The notes under the pieces: generated by a model
The model's input: only the letters and a program-made list of their open reading frames with translations
The model's database searches: none
What the model was told of the DNA's origin: nothing
Source of the DNA: Hepsetus odoe
Lineage: Eukaryota; Chordata; Actinopteri; Characiformes; Hepsetidae
Reading direction: 5' to 3'
Assembly (NCBI GenBank): GCA_017165825.1
Contig: CM029381.1
Location: 3,086,834-3,150,833, forward strand
Length of the DNA: 64,000 bases
Program-made: the position numbers and the translations under genes
Part shown: in pieces, positions 21,010-32,176 of the stretch
Layout of the letters: each line of letters opens with the position of its first letter
Numbering within the stretch: position 1 is the stretch's first letter

Positions 21010-21384
21010 AGGAATGAGTGAGCGTCATTCAGTCACTCACTCCATACAGTCAGTCGATCACTGACTGACTGAATGGGATGAATGACCGACTGACTGACTG
21101 GCAAAAAATGTCAGAGGACCTGATGGACTGGATGATTTTCTGACAGAGTGAATGAATGAGTGGCTGAGTGACCAAGTGATAGCGAGAGAGTGAGAGGTCG
21201 GGTTAAGACTGACTGATTGACTGGGAAGAATGAGTGACTGGAAGACTGACTAAATGAAAGACTGATGTGCTGGAATGAATGAGAAGGAATGAATGAATAA
21301 ATGATTGAGTGAGGGACTGAAATGATTGACTGATTGAGTGAACGAATAAGTGAATGAGTGAATGAGTGAGTGAACTAATGAGGT
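21010..21384. repeat. Degenerate (TGAC/TGAA/TGAG)n tract
   Basis: Imperfect four-base repeats (GACTGACTGACTGA, GAATGAATGAGTGAG) over about 375 bp. The left edge contains the inverted form CAGTCACTCACTC, so a short foldback is possible. Confidence 0.85.
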
Positions 21385-22290
21385 GATCTATGCACTGGTT
21401 TCTGACTGTGAGTTCATGACAGATCAGAAATTCTTCCCAAACCCATCCAGTGAAAAAAGAGAAGAGGCTTAAAAGTGTTAGTTGTTTATTTTATTCCTCT
21501 GTAGTCTTGAACTTTAGATTCAGCGTAAAACTTTCAATGGAAAGACTCGGTTTAGCAGGAAAGACCAGAGGAAATGTGGGTGGGGGGGCTGTTAAAAGGG
21601 TCATTAAAAAAATAATAAAAAGTTGAAAAAGTGAAATATGAACAGGCTGGTACTCAGACAGGAGGGGCGTGAGAGAGAGAAAGAGAAGTGGAGGAAGGGA
21701 GAGAAACCATTTTTTCATTTCCTTTTTTTTTTATTTCCTTCTGAGCCATTTTAAAATCCAGAAGGACTGGGCGTAAGGAGCACCTGGACTTTATGGCTTG
21801 GTGTGACAGGAGGTGCAAAACATAAATTTCATGAAGTAAGATTTGCCAGTAACGCAGTTCACCTCTGCATGGAATATGAGCCTTTTCTGCTGAAGCTCAG
21901 CCGTATTAAAGCTTCATAGCCTGTTCATAACAGCTGCACATGATTGCCATTGCCTCGATTTGCTGATCTCAAGGGATGTGGACGTTTTGAGCAGCAAGGA
22001 CACAAAATGAAGCTGAAGTCCAATCAGTTTTCTGTCTAATGTATTCCTGGGCACACGGCTGTGTTATATAAAGTTCCCGACAAGCTGATCTTCGATGGGG
22101 CGGCTTTTCCTCTGCTTTTCCTTGCTAACATATTAAAGCCAAATTGTTCAAAAATTGGACACGACTCTTTTTTGTTTTATGCTTGGTCTATTTGGATTTT
22201 AAAATTGGAAGACTGTTTCTTTCATTTTTAATGCACGTTTGATTTTTTTTGTACAGCAGTTTAAGCTGTTAGATGTAGAAAATTGGCTCA
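21385..22290. other. Unique-looking intergenic DNA
   Basis: No gene or repeat recognised. Short purine tracts at about 21670-21720. Confidence 0.5.
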
Positions 22291-22803
22291 GTAAAGTATA
22301 TTATTATTATTATTGTTGTTATTATTATTATTATAGTTATTGTTATTATTATTAATAACAACAACAACAATAATAATAATAATGTCACATTACTTTCTTA
22401 AAACTCATATTTTAACTCATACAAACACACTTTCCAACTGTACTCCTGGTTGGCATATTTCAATTAAAATGTAAAGTATATTATTATTGTTGTTGTTATT
22501 ATTATTGTTACTATTATTATTATTAATAATAATAATAATAACAATAGCAACAATAATAGTAATGTCCCATTTCTTTCCTAAAACTAAGAAAGAAAAACTA
22601 TTTTAACTCATACAAACACATTTTCCAACTGTACTCCTGATTGGCATATTTAAATTAAAATGTAAAGTACATTATTATTATTAATATTAATATTTATATT
22701 AATATTAATAATAACAATACTAATGTCCCATTACTTTCTTAAAACTCATATTTTAACTCATACAAACACATTTTCCAAATGTACTCCTGATTGGCATATT
22801 TAT
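22291..22803. repeat. Three-unit tandem repeat (~180-191 bp) with palindromic TTA/TAA cores
   Basis: Units begin with GTAAAGTATATTATTATT at 22291, 22471 and 22662. Each has a block of TTA repeats followed by TAA/CAA repeats, which can fold into a hairpin, then a shared spacer (TTAACTCATACAAACACA, TGTACTCCTG.TTGGCATATT). The second unit has a short AAGAAAGAAAA insertion. Confidence 0.93.
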
Positions 22804-22883
22804 TTGAGTATCATTCACTGCCGGTGGGGGACTGTAGGCGACTGAAATAAAATTGGTCAGTCATGTCAGTAAAACCTCAAACC

Positions 22884-23129
22884 TAAGTGACTATTCTTGC
22901 CATTGTGAAACACAGCACAGCACACAGTGAGACACAATGAAATTACACCTCTGCATTTAACCCACACACACTGTGCAGCAGGGGGCAGCTATTGAAAGTG
23001 CCCAGGGAGCAATGATGGGGATGGAACCTTGCTCAAGGGTACCTCAGGGCAACCTACTGGTCTGTGATTTGAGCCCATGGCCTTCTGATCCTGGGGCCTA
23101 GTCCCTAACCATAAGGCCACCGCTGCCCA
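22884..23129 (-). mobile_element. SINE-A, near full length
   Basis: Minus-strand head GGGCAGCGGTGGCCTTATGG, then GGACTAGGCCCCAGGATC, core CAGTAGGTTGCCCTGAGGTA, GCCCCCTGCTGCACAGTGTG, and the GCTGTGCTGTGTTTCACAAT end. The B box has decayed. Confidence 0.92.
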
Positions 23130-23638
23130 GCTACTGTAGGCTGGCCATCCTGCTCTGAGGTGCTGTTGTGGTCAAACAGTCCACAGAGACGCTCCACACT
23201 ATTAGCCAGAATGAAGCTTGGCTTCAGGAGCTGCATGTGGGTTTATGTGAAACGTTTTGGTATGTCAAGCGGTTCTCGGGTTCTGTTTGTGAAGACATAA
23301 TCTCTCATTAAAAGCTTCCATGTGTCCTTTTTTCCCTTCACTGTCCAATCACTAATGTAAAACTGCATTGTGGGTATGGCCACATCTCGTTTCCCAGTCG
23401 CTCTGGCTAGAAAACGATGAATTAACGCAGAAGTGATGAACGCAGTATCAACTGGGTGTGAATAATGAGCCACAGCTTCTAAAAGCCACAGTGATTCAGG
23501 TCTGAGTGTTTAGATAATCGGAAAATATAGCAGAAGAGGTCTGGAGGGTGAGCAGGGGAGTTTAGATCAACACTAAAATCAGTCTTTCATTTAAGAGCTG
23601 GTGATTTTAACTATGTGAACTGATGTGAGCAATAAAGC
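23130..23638. other. Unique-looking intergenic DNA
   Basis: No feature recognised. Confidence 0.5.
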
Positions 23639-23792
23639 AGGGCAGTAGTGGTCTAGTGTTCAGGGACTAGTCCCCAGGATAACAAAGGTCAGTAGCTGGC
23701 CACTGCTGCACAGTGTGTGTGGGTTTAATACAGAGGATGCAATTTCGTTGTGCGGTGTACACAGTGACAAACAGTCACTTTCACTTTCACTT
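23639..23792 (+). mobile_element. SINE-A, internally deleted
   Basis: Head AGGGCAGTAGTGGTCTAGTG and GGGACTAGTCCCCAGGAT run almost directly into GGCCACTGCTGCACAGTGTG and the tail TCACTTTCACTTTCACTT. The B box and the middle core are absent. Confidence 0.85.
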
Positions 23793-24108
23793 ATTCTGAG
23801 TGGGCTTGAAGGGAAATGGTTTTCCAGACTCCAGGGGAGACATCACCAAGGCCAATACCTTCCGACAGGATTTTCATAACTTGGGATTCACCAGTGAGGA
23901 GAAGTAGAGGGCAAGCTCAAATTGGTTCTACAGTTTGGTGAATGCTGGCTTTAGACATCTGGTTCCCATCTCTAACACTGTGAAAAACCATTACAGATGG
24001 TCATTTAACAGAAAACCATTCAGAGTGACTTAGTTTTATCTTCCTCATGTAAGTATAATGAAAATGTGAAAGTCTGGGAGATTTGCTTTAAAAACAGGTC
24101 TTATGATT

Positions 24109-24280
24109 AGGGCAGCGGTGGCCTAGTGTTGAGAAACTAGGCTCCAGGATTGGAACTTTAAAAAGCTGCCCCCGCATGGTCTGTATGGGTTATATGCAGA
24201 GGTCGCCTTTTGTTATGGTTCACTACGTGCCATGCTGCGTTTCACAATGACACACAGTTACTTTTACTTCACTTTCACTT
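24109..24280 (+). mobile_element. SINE-A, internally deleted
   Basis: AGGGCAGCGGTGGCCTAGTG and AGGCTCCAGGATTGG jump to AAAAAGCTGCCCCCGCATGG and the end GCGTTTCACAATGACA. The B box and core are absent. Confidence 0.85.
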
Positions 24281-24327
24281 ATGTAAGACCTATTGAAAAT
24301 TGGGCCATACACTGGGATTAAAATCAT

Positions 24328-24512
24328 GAGGTCTAGTGTCCAGGGCCCCCATGATCAGAGGGTCTTGGGTTCCTGACCAGTAGGAGAAAGATACCGACTC
24401 CATCACTGTTCCCCAGGCTTTGCAGCCCACTGCTCCTGGTGTGTTCATATCTGGTGTGTTTGGATGAGTTAAACACAGAGAACAAGCTCACTGTTCACAG
24501 CGTGTGATTGCC
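24328..24512 (+). mobile_element. SINE-A, strongly diverged
   Basis: GAGGTCTAGTGTCCAGGG, TTGGGTTCCTGACCAGTAGG, GATACCGACTCCATCACTGT, and GTTAAACACAGAG. The tail is missing. Third SINE-A in the same orientation within 900 bp. Confidence 0.72.
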
Positions 24513-24935
24513 AGCCCTAAATCACATTTTCATTTTCTCTATTATTATAGTTTATCCCTTTAGATGCAGCCTTTACATTAATGGAAAACACATGTAGTCA
24601 CATTTAAAGGGCTTATGTCCTCTGAAAAAAAGAAATAAACACAATTTTTCTCTCTTTTCTAAAAAGAGTGAAAAAAAATTTCAGTTTCAAAATGAATCCT
24701 CTCTTTGATGCATTCAGCCCATATATAGAAACAGCCTGTTTTGAAATAATTGCTTTTGTGATGTCACAATTGCTAGAGCTTCCGCACTCCACCACTGTTC
24801 TGCGTACAGATGTTTAGCTCCGCCCCCACGCTATAAATTATGCACTGTACTATAAATTATAGAACGGTATAGTGTTGCAGCATGAAAAGCTCCTCAAACA
24901 TCCAAACAGAAACTGTAGAATATGGGCTCAACATT
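24513..24935. other. Intergenic DNA with TGTGATGTCACA palindrome
   Basis: Contains TTTTGTGATGTCACAATT at about 24754-24771, a word that recurs near 11590, 37308 and 42440. It may be the core of an old interspersed repeat. Confidence 0.4.
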
Positions 24936-25090
24936 TGAGTGTTTAGTCAGTCAGTCAGTCATTTTCTGGGCCGCTTGTCCTAATTAGGGTCGCGGGGGGG
25001 TGCTGGAGTCCATCCCAGCTCACACAGGGCGAAGGATGGGGACACACCCTGGACAGGTCGCCAGCCTATCCCAGGGAGTTGACTGTTTAG
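24936..25090 (-). mobile_element. Truncated Rex3/RTE-like tail insertion
   Basis: Minus strand: GGCTGGCGACCTGTCCAGGG, GAGCTGGGATGGACTCCAGC, CGCGACCCTAATTAGGACAA, ending in repeated TGAC. The flanks AGTGTTTAG (about 24937-24945) and ACTGTTTAG (about 25082-25090) look like a slightly diverged target-site duplication. Confidence 0.8.
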
Positions 25091-25898
25091 GAAGGACCTT
25101 TTTTGGACTTTTTCTCAACTCATTCTTTCACTCTTTTGAACATATGCAGAATTCAGAAGTGCAGCTGTGATGGATATGGCTAGTTCTCCATGGAGCCCCT
25201 TATTAAAGGAATGACTGCTGGTGTAAAGCTGAAGTGAAGAAATTATGAATTAGAATCAATATTAAATCATCTGCTGATGATCAGAGGAGCAGACTTTGAG
25301 TGTGCATCATGAGCACTCTTAACACCAATCTTTCGGGTGAAACTTTGTGAAAAACACCACTTTTTACTGATTTCTATGTTCCTGAGAGCTCTGTGGAGAT
25401 CAGATTTTCAGGGGGCCACATGAGATCGCACCACATTAAGGCTCAAGACGCTGTTTTTTGGACGAGTCAGCGGCCGGCCTGTAGACGCCGTGACTGTTAG
25501 AACAGGGCCTCATTGTTGGAGAGGGAGACTGTGTGTGTGTGTGTGTGTGTGTGTGTGAGAATATTTTCCAAAATGTAGAAATTTATTACCAATAACTCAA
25601 GCTTAACATTTGCCTGTTTATTGTGGTTTAAAGGACCAGTTTGGCTCGAAAAACAAACACATATTTCCCCCACGAGATGAAGACAGTCAGCCAAGACATG
25701 ATCCGGGTCCAGATTTTGTAACTTTAGCACAGGAGCTACCAAGCTAATGTAGTAGCACTAACATATAAGATCTAAACAGTAAGCTAGAAAGGTTAAAAAT
25801 AGGAAATATTTACTTATAAGTATAAGTGTAGGAAAATTTGTATTTTTTTTCAATGACAATGACCAATTACATTTTAAATAAAAGAGGATTTGTGTGAC
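25091..25898. other. Intergenic DNA with a short (TG)n
   Basis: A (TG)n run lies at about 25531-25557. Otherwise no gene or repeat recognised. Confidence 0.6.
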
Positions 25899-26167
25899 GA
25901 TAAATTCCATCCATCCATTTTCTGCCGCTTGTCCCAAACAGGGTCGCGGGGGAGTGCTGGTGTCCAACCCAGCGCACACAGGGCGAGGACAGGGGACGCA
26001 CCCTGGACAGGTCACCAGCCCATCGCAGGGAGGAGCTGGACAGGGACGGCACCTTGCTCAAGGGTACCTCAGGGTACTGATTGGGAAGGGGTTTGAACCC
26101 CCGATCCTCAGACCATGTGGCCAACGCCCTAACCACTAGGCCACCACTGCCCCCATGATAAATTCCA
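25899..26167 (-). mobile_element. SINE-C: composite of SINE-A-like head and Rex3-like tail, with 11-bp TSD
   Basis: Minus strand in order: tRNA-like head GGGGGCAGTGGTGGCCTAGT, B box GGTTCAAACCCC, SINE-A core words (GTACCCTGAGGTACCC, TTGAGCAAGGTGCCGTCC), then without a gap the LINE-type tail GGGCTGGTGACCTGTCCAGG ... ATGGATGGATGG. Direct repeats GATAAATTCCA at 25899-25909 and 26157-26167 bracket the whole unit, so it moved as one element and is not a chance neighbour pair. A second copy is at 31949-32176. Confidence 0.93.
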
Positions 26168-26248
26168 AAAAAATGTAATTTATATAAAATAAATGATAAA
26201 TAAATACGATGTGATAGTATATTACTACTAATAATAATTTTTTTTGTG

Positions 26249-26320
26249 TGTTAGCACTGTTGCCCAAAAGAGGGACGGTTCTGGGTTCTGTTCCCAGTCG
26301 GGACGTCCTGGGTTCTTGTG
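26249..26320 (+). mobile_element. V-SINE-like head fragment
   Basis: GTTAGCACTGTTGCCC...GGTTCTGTTCCCAGTCGGG resembles the tRNA-derived head of DANA/V-SINE elements of fish (TTAGCACTGTTGCCTCA, then a B box). Only about 70 bp remain. Confidence 0.55.
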
Positions 26321-26882
26321 TTCAGTTTAATGCTCTCTTCATAGTGGGTGTCAACTTTATAAATGACCAAGAGCCCTCCTTTCTAGAAAAGAGCCGTAGT
26401 TGTTAAGACTCCTTGCTGGACGTAATGTCCCTGAGCTGGAATGAGGAGAGTGGACGGGGCTGTCTCTGGAGCGGGGACAAAGAGGCTGAATCTGATTCAG
26501 AAAAGGGAGGAGGACTGTTTGAACAGCTGGCGGCTTGTAATAAAGCGCATCAAAGAAGCATTGAAAAATATTAATCAGCGATGTCATGTTAACCCTCCTT
26601 TTAGGCTAAAAACACAAAACAGCAGTTTTTCAGTGTTAGGCATGCACAGTCATGCAACACATCCAGATCCGAGGAGCACAGGGAGCACAGCTGGGTGTCA
26701 GGGATAGTGTGAGTGTAATTAAAGAACAGGGACATTGAGCATTTAAAAATACTGGGATTAGGTAGTAAAATACAAAAACACATTTTCTAAAGGCTGGTGC
26801 AGCAAAAAGAAGTGTTAAACAAATATAGAAAACAGAACGTGCAAATATTGTGCAGACTTATGTTGAAGATGATGGCGATTAC
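26321..26882. other. Unique-looking intergenic DNA
   Basis: No gene recognised. The 88-codon open frame at 26441-26707 has no known motif. Confidence 0.45.
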
Positions 26883-27218
26883 AAAAGACAGGAGGCGGAG
26901 CTGGAGGTGTCAGAGTTAAAGATGCTGAGATTTTTGTTGGGTGTGACGAGGATGGACAGGATTAGAAATGAGTATATTAGAGGGACAGATCAGGTTAAAT
27001 GTTTTGGAGACAAAGTTAGAGAAGCAAGGTTGAGTTGGTTTGGACGTGTCCAGAGGAGAGATGAGGATTATTTTGGGAGGAGGATGTTGAAGATGGAGCT
27101 GCCAGGAAAGAGGAGAAGAGGAAGACCAAAGAGGAGGTTCGTGGACGTGGTGAGAGAGGACATGTAGGTGGTCTGTTTGAAGCAGGAAGATGCAGAGGAC
27201 AGAGTTGACTGTGGCGCA
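26883..27218 (+). pseudogene. Non-LTR retrotransposon ORF2 C-terminal remnant
   Basis: Translation reads KRQEAELEVSELKMLRFLLG ... RIRNEYIRGTDQV ... ARLSWFGRVQRRDEDYFGRR ... PGKRRRGRPKRRFVDVVRED, then a stop at 27165-27167, with recognisable homology continuing past it (QEDAED). This is the C-terminal end of a LINE polyprotein common in fish genomes. The endonuclease and reverse transcriptase core are absent. The LINE clade is not assigned with confidence. Related pieces lie at 39781, 40927 and 49592. Confidence 0.9.
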
Positions 27219-27221
27219 TAA

Positions 27222-27522
27222 TGTAGTGTGATTGAGTATATTCCATAATGTATACCTGAATAATTACACTTTGAATCATTGTTCATAATTTAATTTAGGA
27301 ATATTTTCATATTCATAGTAAATTATAATAATATTTATCATGTAATGTGTAGTACAGGAATACAGAACATAATAAATCATTAAGACTGGGACACAATGTA
27401 TGATACTTTATATTCCATAATATACAGATAGGAGTGTAGTATATACAATTTATTTAGTAATAAATTGCAAAAAGTGAAAGTATAGTATATAATGGTATTT
27501 GTGTATTTTTATAGTGTATAGT
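27222..27522. repeat. AT-rich TATAGTA-like tract
   Basis: Irregular recurrence of TATTCCATAATGTATA, TATAGTATATAATG and TAGTAAAT words. Resembles the tract at 29795-30510. Confidence 0.5.
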
Positions 27523-27552
27523 AAATGTGTGTGTGTGTGCGTGTGTGTGTGG
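27523..27552. repeat. (TG)n microsatellite
   Basis: Short TG run. A companion (CA)n run lies at about 27641-27656 and interrupted TG runs at about 27793-27845 and 27916-27931. Confidence 0.9.
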
Positions 27553-28019
27553 CAAACTGATCTTTCAACAAAAGGGGAGGGAAAGAAACCAGCTGGACCT
27601 GTATGGAGTGGAAGTTTACTGAGAGAAATGAGAGAAATCACACACACACACACACAGTCTATGCACAGTCAGCGTCACACTGGCAGTGGTGTGTGTCGTC
27701 ATGATGCTATTTAAAGGACAATGCGAGGCTTATTCACTGTGAGCAGTTGCTTAAATAAACGGGGGCCTGCTTCCTGCAGACGGCGCGGGAGAGTGTGTGT
27801 GTATGTGTGTGTGTTTGTGTGGGCTGTGTGGATAGGTGTGTGTGGGAACGCTATGCGGCCAAATGTGCATGTACGTACCATTACGACTTTGCATACCTTT
27901 GGGAATACCTGTATGAGTGTGTGTGTGTGTGAGGAGCACGGTGGAATGGGGTGTATGCTTTGAATGCTGCAGGTTTACTGTGACACCTGTTGAGTGCACT
28001 TTGGAAGGGCTGACAGGGT

Positions 28020-28021
<2 letters not shown>

Positions 28022-28056
<35 letters not shown>
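28022..28056. repeat. (CA)n microsatellite
   Basis: CA run of about 34 bp in a TG/CA-rich neighbourhood (27.5-28.1 kb) that also has a TG run at about 28083-28097. No gene seen in this neighbourhood or up to 28417. Confidence 0.93.
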
Positions 28057-28059
<3 letters not shown>

Positions 28060-28417
28060 CTCAGGCTGGGCCTTGTCTTGAATGTGTGTGTGTGTGAGAC
28101 AGCTCCTTATTTACTGCTTTCTGCTGCAGGCCTGTAACTGCTGCTTCACATCACACTTTTCATCAGTCAGGAGTGCAGTCAAAACCCATTAAGCCTCTGC
28201 TCAGCACCTCACCTTTGCTTGGTGTGTGAACTGGCCTGAAAGTTTGTCCACTCGCACCCTGCCAACCCTCCCCACCCCCCGGGCACTTATTACACCCACA
28301 TACAAACCAGACTATCTTAATAAAGAGAAGCTGATCTCCCGACAGCAAATTTATACTCTGGCCAAATCTGACAAAAACTCTGAGGTGTTTAGCTCTAACA
28401 ATTGAAGGGAATTTTCT

Positions 28418-28690
28418 CTCACTCACTCATTTTCAGTGCCGCTTGTCCTGATTGGGGTAAGGGGTTGTGCTGGAGTCTGTCCCAGCTTTCACAGGGCGAA
28501 ACACACAGGGCAAAACAACCTGGACAGGTTGCCAGTCCATCACAAGGCAGACACACAAAGACGCACACACCTAGGGGAAAATTTAGCATCTCCAGTCCAT
28601 CTGACCTGCATGTCTTTGGATGGTGGGAGGAAACTGGAGCAAATATGCACAGACACACACAGGTTTTGAACCCAGGATCATCTAGTGCAG
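28418..28690 (-). mobile_element. V-SINE-like head joined to Rex3-like tail
   Basis: The minus strand reads GATCCTGGGTTCAAAACCTG (B box), TCCAGTTTCCTCCCACCATC, CAAAGACATGCAGGTCAG (the V-SINE core), then GATGGACTGGCAACCTGTCC and the tail ending CGGCACTGAAAATGAGTGAG. The tail is the same kind as in SINE-C, so two different heads carry it. Confidence 0.82.
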
Positions 28691-28732
28691 TAAACAGTGT
28701 AAGAATAAAGTAGTGTACGAGTAAACATATAG

Positions 28733-28970
28733 TGGGGCACCGGTGGCCTAGTGGCTGGGGACTTGGACCCAGGATCGGAAAGTCATGAGTTTGACCAGTA
28801 GGTTGCCCTGAGGTACCTTTGAGCAAGGTACATCCCTATCACTGCTCCCTGGGTGCTTTAAATAGCTGCCCACTGCTGCACGGTGTGCATGGGTGAAAAG
28901 CAGAGGTCGAATTTTGTTGCAGCTCACTGCGTGCCGTGTTTCACAATGACAAGAATTGTCACTTCCACTT
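28733..28970 (+). mobile_element. SINE-A, near full length
   Basis: GGGGCACCGGTGGCCTAGTG head, B box decayed (GAGTTTGACC), core CAGTAGGTTGCCCTGAGGTA, CTGCCCACTGCTGCACGGTG, and end GTTTCACAATGACAAG with TCACTTCCACTT. Confidence 0.93.
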
Positions 28971-29794
28971 GATGAGTTTCCTAGACAGTACAAAGTATAT
29001 TGCATGTGTAGAGGAATAAATAAGATGTTGTGCTTAATATGCAGTGTGGGAATATAGGCCTAAAAGATTTTTTTGCCAGACTGCTGTGTCTGAATCCAAA
29101 CCTCAGGCTTGTCTCCATTTTAAGAGCAGTTGAAGGATTGCCTTGCCCCCGATGCTGTGTGTATCTGTGCCATCTCGTTGCAAGTGTGTGTGGCGGTTCC
29201 CTGTGACTCATGCAAGCCTCTACGTAAGCAAACACACTACTGCCTCAGACTTGAGAGCAGTATTCCATTACCCTACCACACACACAGACACACACAAGCC
29301 TTGCCAAGAGTCCAGCACACTCCTAATGCACTGAATGACACCGGAAAGAGAGAGAGAGAACTGAAATATAAAGAAAGCCTATCTGTAGCAGATCCTGTGC
29401 TAACATAGTGATGCAATCCTCACGTTTGGGTTCAGAATCTTTAAGCGCAGAGCCAATGTGGTCATGAGGGGGAGATGAGACAAATGTGCAAATCTGCTGG
29501 ATGGGGATTTCCAGCCAGAATCGAGTCATTAACTACGTTGCTCCAATAATACTTTATGCTAAATCTACGGCATGTGAGCACATCTGTAAAGACACAGCTT
29601 TGAAGGTATAAGCGGGCCAAAACCCCAATCCCATATGAAGCCAGTCAGCCGTGTTTGGCGTCGCCGTCTTTGGTTTGGCACTGGAGGGACGACGCTAGGG
29701 TAGTTAACAAGGATTGGAGGTTTATACCCCACCAATTAGCAAAGAGAATACTGCATGCCTTAAGGGTTTCAGACTGCGTTGTGTTATTTTTGCA
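28971..29794. other. Unique-looking intergenic DNA
   Basis: No gene or repeat family recognised. Open frames of 60-92 codons around 29130-29530 overlap on both strands without motifs. Confidence 0.45.
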
Positions 29795-30510
29795 TGTTTA
29801 GTGTGAGAATATAGTACACATAAGGTGGGAGAGCACAGTGTGGTGTATTATTTTATAGTGAACAGTTTATAGTGAACTGTCTACACAGAATATACTGTAC
29901 AGTATAGAGAAGAATATAGACCATAGTATAGTTTAAAGTGAAAGTGAAGTGAAAGTGACAACAAACTGCGACCTCTGCTTTTAACCCACACACACCCTGC
30001 AGCAGTCAACAGCTATATCCAGTGCCCGGGGAACAGTGCTGGGGACGGTACTTTGCTCAAGGGTAACCTACTGGCATGGGACTCGAACCCATGACCTTCC
30101 AATCCTGGAGGCACTAACTACCGTATAACATATTATTAAACTACACATATCTTATAGTGCAGAAAGAGGTACACAGTACATAGTTAAAAGTATAGTACAT
30201 GGAGTATAGTGTAAGGATAGTGAGAGTATTGTGCATATGATGTAAAGCCCAGGACCATAGTATATAGTGCAAAAATGTCATTTTATATGTGCACAAGAAT
30301 ATTATATGGCGTATAGTACAAAGTGGTAATATATTATTTTAGTATAGCACAGTACAGCATAGTATATCACTGTACTGTTCAGTGTGTATAAAATAGAATA
30401 TAGCAGTCTAAGTGAACTAGTATATATAGTGAGATAGTATACATAGTATATATAGTAGTGTATAGTGAAAGAGTATAGTATGTAGTGTATAGAGTACAAA
30501 TTAAACTATG
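29795..30510. repeat. Irregular TATAGTA/AGTATA tract interrupted by SINE-A
   Basis: Words such as TATAGTGTA, AGTATATATAGTG, ATAGTACA and TAGTATAG recur densely from about 29795 to 29934 and again from 30121 to 30510. A SINE-A is inserted between. There is no fixed period, so it is either an old cryptic repeat or slippage-grown AT-rich DNA. Confidence 0.7.
29935..30120 (-). mobile_element. SINE-A, 5' truncated
   Basis: The left side holds the inverted tail GTGAAAGTGAAGTGAAAGTG; then GGGTTAAAAGCAGAGGTCGC (minus), the core and B box GGGTTCGAGTCCC. The A-box part of the head is missing. Confidence 0.88.
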
Positions 30511-31144
30511 TACAATAATCATGTGTTTCTACAGTTTCTGACACTGTATGACACACTGTTATCAATAGAAATGGGACCTAACTCTAACTTTGACACAGCT
30601 GCTGCTACTGTTCTTAGCCAAGGAGTTCGGTTTTACCATCAAAACTGAAAACAAAAACACTCCCACAGATATAAATACACATTCGCTCAGAAGTTCATGC
30701 ATTCTGTCTCTCTCCTTGATGCTTATGGGATTGTATAGTTTGGTTGCAGTGTGGTTTACATGCTGTATGTAATCTAATCTCTCGACGTACCCTCAGCTTC
30801 CCTGTGCATGTGGTTTGAACTAGACCTTTAGGTCAGGCCCTGTGGTCAGCATGTGGTACAGTCATGCAATCATAAAAGAGCCCTTGGTAGTAATTAAGGC
30901 AGAATGGCCATTTGATTGTAGTAGGATGCTGCTCCTTCTCTCCTTCTTTTCTGTCTTTTCAGTTCAATGCAGTTTGCTTTATTGGTGGGCCTCTTTGCTC
31001 AACACAAAATGTACAGTTAGTTCAAGTTTTGCTGTCATAGCTACATGTCACACTGTGATGCTGACTTGTTTAAGCAATATGGATAGACAGTATCGATAAA
31101 TAAAAAAAAAAAGACAATTTGAAACATAACTGCAGTAAGACCTA
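30511..31144. other. Unique-looking intergenic DNA
   Basis: No feature recognised apart from a short A-rich run at about 31100-31112. Confidence 0.5.
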
Positions 31145-31948
31145 GTTTTTCATTCTCCAAACCAAACCCAACACTAAGCCCTTTTAGACCACCATTCCAA
31201 ACCCTTTGATATCCAAACTAAGAGGAAGACTAGACCATACTGACAATTCTGTAATCCAAACATGGAATGAAACTAGATATATTTATTGGTAAGATCAGAA
31301 AGTAAGATCAAACCCTTTAGAATCCAAACTATGTCCAAGACTGGGCCGTTCTAGACCACAGTGACAAAACCTTTACTTTCCTAACTAAGAGGAAGACTAG
31401 GCCATTTTAAACCATATTAAGGACAACACTTCTGTCATCCATTCAAAAATTAAGACTAGTCTGATATTTTTCATGGTGCATTGCAACCTTTTGTGATCCA
31501 ATCAAATCCATGACTAGCTGTTTTAGACAACAAACTTGTTGTAATACACCTCTGTATTCCAAACAAAAACCAAGAACAGACCAATTAGTCCTGGTGAGAC
31601 CAAACCATTTGAGATCCAAATCAAGGCTAAGATTGCTCCATTTTAGATAATAGTAAGCCTGAACCCTTTGATATCCAAACCATTTTGAAAAAAAAATCTT
31701 TTAAGACTACCATAAACTTTTTAACCTTTGTTTACTACCATAAACAAAGACCAAATTTACATCATTTTAGACCACATGCAGACCAAATCCAAATCTGTCC
31801 CAATTTAAGACCCTTTTAGGACAAATGAAAACTGAATCTTTTGAAAACCAAACCAAGACCAAGTCTAGATGGCTTTATACTACATTAAGAAGAAACTCTT
31901 TGAGATTTAAATCCAAAGCCAACATTAGATTGATTTTATGGTATAAAA

Positions 31949-32176
31949 CAGTCAGTCAATCAGTCATTTTCTGGGCCACTTGTCCTAAGTAGGGTCGCAT
32001 TGGGGGGTGGTGCTGGAGTCCATCCCAGCTCACACAGGGCGAAGGATGGGGACACACCCTGGACAGGTTGCCAGCCTATCGCAGGGAGGAACGAACCGAC
32101 GGGGACAGCACCTTGCTCAAGGGTACCTCAGGGCAACACACTGGTAAGGGGTTTGAACCCATAACCTTCCGATCCA
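31949..32176 (-). mobile_element. SINE-C copy, head truncated
   Basis: Minus strand: B box GGGTTCAAACCCC, GTTGCCCTGAGGTACCCTTG, AGCAAGGTGCTGTCCCCGTC, then GATAGGCTGGCAACCTGTCC, GAGCTGGGATGGACTCCAGC and a tail ending in TGACTG repeats. Same head-tail junction type as 25899-26167, but the A box is lost. Confidence 0.88.
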
